Of a stretch of 64,000 nt of DNA, positions 45,425 to 52,157 are shown piece by piece. Source of the stretch: Microcoleus vaginatus HSN003 (GTDB taxonomy: Bacteria > Cyanobacteriota > Cyanobacteriia > Cyanobacteriales > Microcoleaceae). Made by a program: the position numbers and the translations under genes. A model generated the notes under the pieces. The model was not told where the DNA came from. It searched no databases and was given only the letters and a program-made list of their open reading frames with translations. Position 1 is the first letter of the stretch, and every line of letters starts with the position of its first letter. The stretch lies in the NCBI RefSeq assembly GCF_022701255.1, contig NZ_CP031705.1:6076001-6140000 (forward strand). Direction: 5' to 3'.

Positions 45425-46288
45425 CTAGCTAACTACAGCCACCGCCGACTCTGGAACCTGAGAATGCTCCACCCGAAAAACATTCGCGCTCAAATTAGCA
45501 ACAACTTGTTTCCCCTGCTGCGTCAGTTCCAAATAGCCGATCGCATCCTTCACATACCGATAAACCACATTCCAATAAAACTTCGGATAACCATCCCGCA
45601 ACTCCCCCGGATTCTGATAGCCCAAAACCCGATTCTGCCCAGTCTCCTCAAACTCATAAAACAGCGCAGTAATCTTTTGCAAATATCGTGGATCACTCAA
45701 CTGGCCGATTAAATCGGCAGCCCGAACCAAACCCGGATAATTAGCAGTATCTTGATAATCTTCATCCACAGGAACTGGGAAACGAGTCAGCTCAATATTA
45801 CGCTTAACCAGCTCAGCATCAATCAGTTTGTGACCGCCAAAACGCTCGTCAATAAACATTTTTGCGCGATCGACATGATAAGGCGTCAAACTAGCATCCG
45901 TCGCCCCCGGAGGTAGGTTCACGTGCAAATCCTCTATCCCGGTTGCATACTGTCGCAAATCACTTCGATCTTGCCGACAAACCCCCTTCACATACCCGAT
46001 ATCGTGACACAGCAAAGCAATGTGGAAATGCAGCCAATGTTCACATAAAACACCACCCTCGCGGATGTGCTTGCCGCGCAGAATCTCCTGTCCCACCAAT
46101 GTCACTAAAATAGTGTGTTCCACATTGTGATAAAGAGCATCGCTATTAGCAATATTTTCCAAAGCCATAGTCCCTACCCAAGCAATAATCTCAGCATAGT
46201 CAGATTTGAACCCGCCGTAGGTGTGGCGGTAGCCTTCAATCAGCCGATTAACGAAAGCGTTAATCAGCAGTTCAGTTGCGTTAAACAT
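45425..46288 (-). CDS. HD-domain metal-dependent phosphohydrolase
   Basis: A 287-residue HD-domain protein. Metal ligands are visible in YHNVEHTILV, in the HD pair of ALLCHDIGYV, and in the distal Asp of VRAADLIGQLSDPRYL. The family hydrolyses nucleotides or phospho-esters. The ATG at 46288 (MFNATELL) is chosen because CAGGGAAG lies seven bases upstream; the longer frame would use a TTG. A conserved segment PPGATDASLTPYHVDRAKMFI is typical of a cyanobacterial/proteobacterial group of such proteins. The substrate is unknown. It is monocistronic. Confidence 0.85.
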   Translation of the reverse strand: MFNATELLINAFVNRLIEGYRHTYGGFKSDYAEIIAWVGTMALENIANSDALYHNVEHTILVTLVGQEILRGKHIREGGVLCEHWLHFHIALLCHDIGYVKGVCRQDRSDLRQYATGIEDLHVNLPPGATDASLTPYHVDRAKMFIDERFGGHKLIDAELVKRNIELTRFPVPVDEDYQDTANYPGLVRAADLIGQLSDPRYLQKITALFYEFEETGQNRVLGYQNPGELRDGYPKFYWNVVYRYVKDAIGYLELTQQGKQVVANLSANVFRVEHSQVPESAVAVVS

Positions 46289-46524
46289 ATTCACTTCCCT
46301 GAGCAAAAGTAGCTTGTTAAATTTTTTTTATAGTTATTGTTTTTGCTGCTACCGTTTGATGTTATTTTTGACTTAACCGCGACGATGGATGCCCGCTCCT
46401 ATGTACAGGCATCCACTGGTATTATGAACGATTATGGCTTTAATTAGCTATCAAACAACTAGCAGGTTCGCGCACCCCGTACACAATTCATATCAACGGG
46501 CGATCGAGGTATGACACCCCTCAA
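46289..46524. other. Spacer without a visible gene
   Basis: A short AT-rich interval between the HD gene and a pseudogene. It has no supported gene and probably holds the HD gene promoter. Confidence 0.5.
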
Positions 46525-46737
46525 TCAGCAGTACGGCGTTACATCTTCCCCCTATACGTCAGCCAAATACGAAAGCAATCGACAACGCAACCCCACTAAT
46601 TCCTCATACACAGAATTCAGCTTGCACATAGGCGGTAGGTAGAAAAGATGGTGTCCCCATAGCTGGATATCTCTCTCAAAATAACACCGTGGGGGTATAA
46701 TTTGGCACAACCACCGAGCTACTAGCGGATCTCCCAC
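46525..46737 (-). pseudogene. Mo-dependent nitrogenase C-terminal-domain protein, broken by a stop
   Basis: From a GTG at 46737 the minus strand encodes GDPLVARWLCQIIPPRCYFE, RDIQLWGHHLFYLPPMCKLN and SVYEELVGLRCRLLSYLADV. This is the PF06967-type (Mo-nitro_C) domain of small cyanobacterial proteins, recognisable by the RWLCxxIP..CxFERDI..G...F.IPP.CKLNPxY..LVGLR..xLxYLA pattern. A TAG at 46552-46554 ends it, but the expected tail GEDVTPYC follows in the same frame to a TGA at 46525. The N-terminus is also shorter than usual. Despite the domain name, most such proteins are not part of nitrogenase. Confidence 0.62.
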
Positions 46738-47167
46738 GGCAATGTTATCAACTTACTGTCGCACGGGTTCGACGAGGCGGGCGATCGCGAAAAGTTAAGT
46801 CTTGGCACTGATTTTCCGGGAAAATACTTGTAGTCAAGTTCATGATTTATCTCAGTAATCATTACTAACAAAAACTTATGAATCAGCCGACTTAATCCTC
46901 AACGAAACCCGCTGTTGCTCCGGTGACGTGAATAAGTTTTATCCGTGACACTCGCCGCCCCCAAATGTGATGCGAAGAGCTAGCATTTGTGATTTAAAAT
47001 TAGCAAAACTGTGAGACAGATCACCCCCGCTGTTCCCTACAGAATCTATATTTAGATAGATGGCAATAAAATAAGACAGAATAACTGGCAACCCTCCGTC
47101 GCAACTCCCCCCTCCCATCATCTGCGATCTACTACTCTGTCTACTTACTAATATAAGGTTTCAGGCA
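46738..47167. other. Intergenic region, nothing recognised
   Basis: A 430-bp spacer with no coding frame of note. It presumably contains the promoter of the gene at 47168, whose ATG follows AAGGTTTCAGGCA. Confidence 0.5.
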
Positions 47168-47983
47168 ATGATTAAACAAAAACATAAATATGCCGACCTT
47201 GCTCAACTCCCCCACACAGATACCGTGCTCCAAAAACTCCCTGCAGAAGTTAAAGATTGGGCCCAAAGCTTGCCGTGGAACCAGCGGCGCTATGTCTTGT
47301 CCCTCTGCTACATATTGTGCGCCTCTACTCCCGACTTGCAAGCAGAATTCTTAGATGACTATACAGCCGACGGTTTAGTCTCAAAAATGTTTGAAGATGT
47401 AGATACTCTACACCGAGTCAAAGAGTATTTAATCAGATTCCGAGTCAAAAAACAATTAAACGAATCAGATTTAAGAAGCTACATCAAACAATTTTATATC
47501 CACTCAGCTCAACAATCGCGCCGAGAAACCGACCAATATTTAGAATCTGCACTCCGCTTCGTTTTGAGTACAGAAGAACGCAATAATGTTTTTAACTACA
47601 TTTTGGGCTTTGAATTTATTAAAATTGTGTTTCAAATGAGCTGGTTGCAACACGAAAGATTAGCGAGACTGCAAAAAAATCAGTCGCAGTTTATTGAAAC
47701 CTATATCAAGCCGATTCAACACGCACACAGAATTAATGGCATAATTCTACCGAAAGATGAGAGAATCTTTTTTGCCAGACGCACCTATTACGTTCAACTG
47801 CCTAACATTTCTTACAGAAAGCTCATTGAGTTAGTCATGGCAACTTTTACTACAGAAATGGTAAGTAATTGCGGATTTTCTATCAGTCGCCACTCTCAAG
47901 CTCTGCACTTTGACTGCGATTACATTTATGATCCAGAACCAGAAGAAGAAAGATTTCCTACTGACTTGCAATTTATTCATTGA
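47168..47983 (+). CDS. Conserved cyanobacterial protein of unknown function
   Basis: A 271-residue soluble, mainly helical protein. Segments such as WAQSLPWNQRRYVLSLCYIL, DDYTADGLVSKMFED, STEERNNVFNYILGFE and ARRTYYVQLP are those of a widely conserved cyanobacterial family. It is sometimes labelled cobyrinic acid a,c-diamide synthase in databases; I see no such enzyme motif (no P-loop, no amidotransferase triad). The function is unknown. It stands alone between spacers, with Shine-Dalgarno AAGG upstream of the ATG. Confidence 0.8.
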   Translation: MIKQKHKYADLAQLPHTDTVLQKLPAEVKDWAQSLPWNQRRYVLSLCYILCASTPDLQAEFLDDYTADGLVSKMFEDVDTLHRVKEYLIRFRVKKQLNESDLRSYIKQFYIHSAQQSRRETDQYLESALRFVLSTEERNNVFNYILGFEFIKIVFQMSWLQHERLARLQKNQSQFIETYIKPIQHAHRINGIILPKDERIFFARRTYYVQLPNISYRKLIELVMATFTTEMVSNCGFSISRHSQALHFDCDYIYDPEPEEERFPTDLQFIH

Positions 47984-48138
47984 TTTTACGCAGTAAGCTG
48001 TACCATATATTGCTTTTTTCTCTTTACTTTTATTTTCTAGTTGGGCAGATAATAGTTTTTGAAGCCTGGGACTTATAGTCGCAAGTTAAGACCGACTTTT
48101 TCAACCGGATTGGATATAAAATAGGAGGGCTGTATTAA

Positions 48139-49182
48139 TTAACCTTCGGCTTGCATTTCTTCAATGTCAAACCAGCTAACTATCACTCCCGCTAGCGGGA
48201 TCGCCAGAAATATACCTAAAAGTCCTGCTGCTCTCGCTCCCACTAATAGTGCAAAAAATACCACTACCGGATTGAGGTTAAGGGAATTTTGCATCAGTCT
48301 CGGATGAATAAAGTTGTCTTGAATTTGCTGCAAAACAATGCAAGCTGCCAATACTTTTAAAGATAGCCACACATTTTGAGACAATACAATAAAACAAACT
48401 AAGCTAATCCCCAGCGTCGCTCCGATCCCTGGAACTAAATCAAACAATCCGATAATAAAGGCTAAAATCAAGGGAAATTTAACATCTAATAGCAGAAAAA
48501 TTAAAAAACTTGCTGTTGTCAAAAATAACATTAACAGGATTTGTGCCTGAAAAAATCCTAAAAAGTTTTTCTCTATTGTTACACTTAAACGCCTGTGCAG
48601 GTGTCGGGGTATAAATTTGAGAACCAACACCCACAGCCTCTCTCCATCAAGTAACATGAAAGAAGCCACGACCATAATTAATATTAAATTCAATAAATTG
48701 GTTAAAAATACTTGTAAAAAAGCAATACTCGATACAACTCCAGCCAAAGCTTGATTTCGCAGTTGTTCCTCAATAACTCGCAGGTTAACTTGCAGGTTTC
48801 TCGCGCGCAGGAATGCTTCGATGCGCTCCGACAGAGGCGCCAGAGCATTCAAAAATTCAGTCATGCTGTCAATTAATTGCTGTCCTTGAGATAAAAGAGT
48901 GACGCCTACGGTGACGGTGAGACCGCCAAAAACTAAAATGGTGAGCAAGACAACGAAGGCGACAGCTAAACTTCGCGGTAAAAATCTCTGGAGAGTTCGC
49001 ACCGGATAGTTGAGCAAAAAAGCCACGAGTGCAGCAATCGTAAAAACCGCAACTGCTGTTTCAAAGTAAGCTAAAAGTTGCAGTCCAGCCCAACCGGAAG
49101 CAAATAAAAGCAAAAACCGGACTAAGGCTAAATTGCTTAGCATATTCCAAAAAGTGGGAGGGGTTCTTTCTTGCTCTTTCAC
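48139..49182 (-). CDS. AI-2E/PerM-family transporter
   Basis: A 347-residue polytopic membrane protein of the AI-2 exporter/PerM (UPF0118) family. About seven to eight helices are visible (for example LLLFASGWAGLQLLAYFETAV, LAVAFVVLLTILVFGGLTVTV, NLILIMVVASFMLLDGERLW, FPLILAFIIGLFDLVPGIGATLG). The family signature is the FDLVPGIGATLG and HPRLMQNSLNLNPVVVFFALLVG segments near the C-terminus. Members export small molecules or ions; the substrate here is unknown. It starts with GTG. It is monocistronic, divergent from gshA. Confidence 0.9.
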   Translation of the reverse strand: MKEQERTPPTFWNMLSNLALVRFLLLFASGWAGLQLLAYFETAVAVFTIAALVAFLLNYPVRTLQRFLPRSLAVAFVVLLTILVFGGLTVTVGVTLLSQGQQLIDSMTEFLNALAPLSERIEAFLRARNLQVNLRVIEEQLRNQALAGVVSSIAFLQVFLTNLLNLILIMVVASFMLLDGERLWVLVLKFIPRHLHRRLSVTIEKNFLGFFQAQILLMLFLTTASFLIFLLLDVKFPLILAFIIGLFDLVPGIGATLGISLVCFIVLSQNVWLSLKVLAACIVLQQIQDNFIHPRLMQNSLNLNPVVVFFALLVGARAAGLLGIFLAIPLAGVIVSWFDIEEMQAEG

Positions 49183-49723
49183 AGGGATTTTTAGGGGTTA
49201 ATATTATAGCTCAAAAATATTGCAGAGCCCTCTTTTAGAATCGCACCCAATATCTATCTGCGGCTATCCCCCTCAAGGCAGAAAACAGATGTCGAGGGAA
49301 GAAGGAAGAAGGAAGAAGGAAGAGGGAAGAAGGAAGAGGAAAGAAGAAAAACGGGAGAATGAAGAAGCTAGAAGAAAGAAAGGCAGAAGGCAGCAGCCAG
49401 TGCTTTCTCACTTCGGCATGAGGCAGGGAGGGGTGAGTTCTCTTCACCATAAGTTCGATCGCCACGAATGCCCAATGAAACAAACCCGCGATCGAACAAA
49501 CAGCCTTTTTGACTCTAAAACCCCCCCGGAAACTCTTTGCGATGGCATTATTTGTCCTGGCAGGCTCCCAACTAGGAAACAAACGCTCAAACTTGCTGGC
49601 GCCGAAAAACCCGGTTTCAGTACCCGTGGCGAAAAATTTCAACTCTGCTCCGTGGAAGATAGTATGAACAGGTCAATTTTTGGGATACTAGAAAGTAGCA
49701 CTCAACTTAGCTGAGGAATAAAC
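49183..49723. other. Divergent spacer with purine-rich heptamer array
   Basis: 541 bp between the permease gene and gshA. It carries the GAAGGAA array (49294-49350) and an AACCCGGTTTC palindrome at 49607-49619. The open frames across it on both strands result from the repeat and are not credible genes. Confidence 0.65.
49294..49350. repeat. Heptamer tandem repeat, unit GAAGGAA
   Basis: About eight 7-bp units of GAAGGAA with degenerate variants (GAGGGAA, GAGGAAA, GAAGAAA) form a strongly purine-skewed strand. Confidence 0.85.
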
Positions 49724-50875
49724 GTGCTGCTATCAAAAGGCTTTGAAGTAGAAATGTATACCGGCACTCCCGAAGGTGAGGTTGTCGGTCTCTCCGATCG
49801 CATAGTTGCCGATCTAGAGGGATTTGTCCGGGAGCCTGATAGCCGCAATGTGGAGTACACAACCGCCCCGCTGTGCAGCTACGATCGCCTGTTGTGCGCC
49901 TTAGTCAAGCCCCGAGTCCGGCTGCGCGAGTATTTAAAACAATTGGGCGACTATACCTTGCTGCCAGGAAGTACCCTGTCTCTGGGAGGGAGCGATCGAT
50001 TTTACAGATCCGATCCCAACAACCCCTACCACACCTACATCGAGCAAACCTACGGCACCAAAGTCGTCACCGCCAGCATTCACATCAACATCGGCATCTC
50101 CCAACCAGAAATGCTGATGCGCGCCATCCGCCTCGCCCGCGTCGAAGCACCGCTATACCTTGCCTTGAGCGCCTCTTCCCCCTTCCTCGACGGCGAAGTA
50201 ACGGGCTATCATTCCACTCGGTGGGGTTTGTTTCCCAAAACTCCCGCCATCGTCCCCCTGTTTGAAAGTCACAAGCATTACATTCAGTGGACTGAAGAAC
50301 AGCTAGAACTCGGTACTATGCAAAACGTCCGCCATTTGTGGTCTGCAGTGCGACCCAATGGCGATCGCCGCCCCTACTGTCTCAACCGCCTCGAACTGAG
50401 AATTTGCGACCTCGAAGTCAATCCTCTGGCTTTGTTAGCCATCACTGCCTTACTAGAAGCTCGCATTTGGCAGATGATGGAAGACCCCAGCTTAGACCCC
50501 TTAGAACTCAGCACCTTGCCTGCGGCCACCCGCAACCAAGACTTAGTTGCTCTCACAGATGCCAACGAAATTGCTGCATCCCGGCAAAGTTTGGATGCCG
50601 AACTCACGCACTGGCAAGACGGCAGAACTATTTTGGCACGAGATTGGATTGAGGAAATTTACCGCGAAGTGTGGCCTTTCGCCAAAAAACGTGGTTTTAG
50701 TTGCTTTCTCTCCCCACTCAAAAAGATTCTTCGGGAAGGCAACACGGCCCAGCAGTGGTTGAAGCTACACGAGGGCGGTTCGGACACCCGCAGTATTATC
50801 CTGCAAGGGATTCAGGGGATGGCTCACCAAGAATGGGAGCTTGAAGACAACTTGTGCGCCCAGTTAGTTGCCTGA
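49724..50875 (+). CDS. gshA: Glutamate-cysteine ligase, cyanobacterial type
   Basis: First step of glutathione synthesis: L-glutamate + L-cysteine + ATP. The 383-residue length and N-terminus (LLSKGFEVEMYTGTPEGEVVGLSDRIV) match the cyanobacterial class (TIGR02048), which is distant from the E. coli enzyme. Key segments are GFVREPDSRNVEYTTAPL (Glu/metal site), ASIHINIGI (His/Asn active-site strand), RPNGDRRPYCLNRLELRICDL (nucleotide and Arg region) and GEVTGYHSTRWGLFP. The start is GTG at 49724. The product supports redox and electrophile defence, and the window also has two peroxiredoxins. A GGGGGCT/AGCCCCC hairpin follows 21 bp after the stop. Confidence 0.93.
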   Translation: MLLSKGFEVEMYTGTPEGEVVGLSDRIVADLEGFVREPDSRNVEYTTAPLCSYDRLLCALVKPRVRLREYLKQLGDYTLLPGSTLSLGGSDRFYRSDPNNPYHTYIEQTYGTKVVTASIHINIGISQPEMLMRAIRLARVEAPLYLALSASSPFLDGEVTGYHSTRWGLFPKTPAIVPLFESHKHYIQWTEEQLELGTMQNVRHLWSAVRPNGDRRPYCLNRLELRICDLEVNPLALLAITALLEARIWQMMEDPSLDPLELSTLPAATRNQDLVALTDANEIAASRQSLDAELTHWQDGRTILARDWIEEIYREVWPFAKKRGFSCFLSPLKKILREGNTAQQWLKLHEGGSDTRSIILQGIQGMAHQEWELEDNLCAQLVA

Positions 50876-50896
50876 AGTTCCCGCCGTTATGATAAC

Positions 50897-50916
50897 GGGG
50901 GCTTTCACTAGCCCCC
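50897..50916 (+). terminator. Hairpin downstream of gshA
   Basis: GGGGGCT-TTCACT-AGCCCCC, a 7-bp GC-rich stem, lies 21 bp after the stop. There is no T-run, so it is a weak terminator or an RNA-stabilising structure. Confidence 0.5.
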
Positions 50917-51112
50917 TGGCTATGCGTACTCAGCAAATACAAATAGCTTGAACCTGCCGGGAAAAAGTTGCAGAGCGACTCCCAAAAACAAATCAGAATA
51001 TTTAATCAATGGAGTTCGACAAAGGTTATAAATAAAAGCTATAAGGTATATCTACCTTTGGGTCATTTTAGAAATTTCCCAAGAGCTGTATTTTACGGTT
51101 TTAATTAGCTTC

Positions 51113-51574
51113 ATGCCCCAACTTGTCTTAATTCACCCGCAAATCCCCCCGAATACTGGCAATATCGCCCGCACTTGCGCTGCTACAGGCACCGAACTGC
51201 ATTTAGTCGGCCCGCTGGGGTTTGAAATTAGCGATCGCTACCTAAAACGCGCCGGCTTAGATTACTGGCCCTACGTCACTCTCCACTGCCACGAAGACAT
51301 AGCGGCTTTTCTGGTCTATCGGGAGCAGCGCGGGGGACGATCGATCGGATTCAGCACTGGCGGGCGATGCAATTACGCCGAATTCCAATTTCAGCCCAGC
51401 GACTGGCTGATGTTTGGCTCGGAAACTGTAGGCATTCCCAAATTCGTCTTGGATGCCTGCGACGCCACAGTTTTTATTCCGATGAGCCAGCCGGGAGTCA
51501 GGAGTTTGAACCTCTCCGTCAGCGCCGCTGTGGGTTTATTTGAGGCTAAACGACAGTTGGGGGAGCTGGGATAA
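51113..51574 (+). CDS. trmL: tRNA (cytidine/uridine-2'-O-)-methyltransferase TrmL
   Basis: A SPOUT-class enzyme, 153 residues, that 2'-O-methylates the wobble nucleotide of tRNA-Leu isoacceptors. It is the minimal single-domain member of the family. Motif 1 is LIHPQIPPNTGNIARTCAATG, the knot has LMFGSETVGIPKF, and motif 3 is IPMSQPGVRSLNLSVSAAVGLFE. These are the three SpoU motifs (N...R, E/G, and N-L-S...A). The start is a plain ATG. It is monocistronic. Confidence 0.95.
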   Translation: MPQLVLIHPQIPPNTGNIARTCAATGTELHLVGPLGFEISDRYLKRAGLDYWPYVTLHCHEDIAAFLVYREQRGGRSIGFSTGGRCNYAEFQFQPSDWLMFGSETVGIPKFVLDACDATVFIPMSQPGVRSLNLSVSAAVGLFEAKRQLGELG

Positions 51575-51807
51575 ATCATTATCAACACATAAATATATAG
51601 ATATTTAATAGCTGCCGGAGGCTGCCAAATCTTCTTTTAAATATAAGAAATTTGTATCAAAGCGGGGAAAATCTAGATAGCCGACATTAATATATTTTAT
51701 TCCTTCAAAAACAGATTGTTATCAGCAACACCAAATTACTCGCAAGAGGATTCAGCAACAAACAATAAAGAATATTAGCGATTTAGGGCGTTAGCGAACA
51801 CCAGCTT

Positions 51808-51946
51808 GGCTCTGAACACTATATCTAGTAAATATACGGTTGTAGCCTGTCCGGAAATTAGCATAAAGTCGGATAATAGGTAAGAGTTCAGAGCCTTACG
51901 GGAACGAAGATTTTATGTATTCGTTCCAACTATTGCGGTGTAAGGC
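51808..51946 (+). promoter_or_regulatory. Candidate structured leader RNA with alternative stems
   Basis: Three complementary pairs occur in 140 bp. GGCTCTGAAC (51808-51817) pairs with GTTCAGAGCC (51886-51895) and GCCTTAC (51893-51899) pairs with GTAAGGC (51940-51946); these two share 51893-51895 and so compete. GGAACGAA (51901-51908) pairs with TTCGTTCC (51920-51927) inside the second. Mutually exclusive helices are usual in riboswitches, but no known class was recognised. Confidence 0.4.
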
Positions 51947-52143
51947 TTTTGGGGTTAATTGAAGCAGGTTTGACCGAGAATTTCAAAATTTCTGACGGTT
52001 TGAGCTTGTCTAAATTTAAAAAGCAAGGTAATCTGGCCTAAGCATGATAGCTGTCAACAATCAGAATATTTTTGCTTGTTGATTTAAATTCAGCGTCATG
52101 CGATCCCCTTGAGTGTTTCCAAGGACAGTTAGCGCTTCTCAGT

Positions 52144-52149
52144 AGGAGG
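52144..52149 (+). promoter_or_regulatory. Ribosome binding site for a TTG start
   Basis: AGGAGG is complete and lies eight bases before TTG at 52158, which decides for this start codon over any later ATG. Confidence 0.8.
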
Positions 52150-52157
52150 TCGTTTTT

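Larger units (their letters stand above)
51575..52157. other. Long leader/spacer upstream of the LysM-M23 gene
   Basis: 583 bp between trmL and the peptidoglycan hydrolase gene, with no ORF of note. It contains the structured segment 51808-51946 and ends in AGGAGG before a TTG start. Confidence 0.6.

Noticed and set aside
49220..49714. Long open frames across the GAAGGAA array on both strands
   Set aside because: They are created by the heptamer repeat and encode Arg/Lys/Glu or Ser/Phe low-complexity sequence.
50897..50916. Small RNA gene downstream of gshA
   Set aside because: Only a short hairpin is present; no promoter or T-run terminator supports an independent transcript.
51808..51946. 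Known c-di-AMP (ydaO-type) riboswitch
   Set aside because: The gene context fits, but the conserved sequence blocks of that class are not visible; kept only as an unnamed structured leader.
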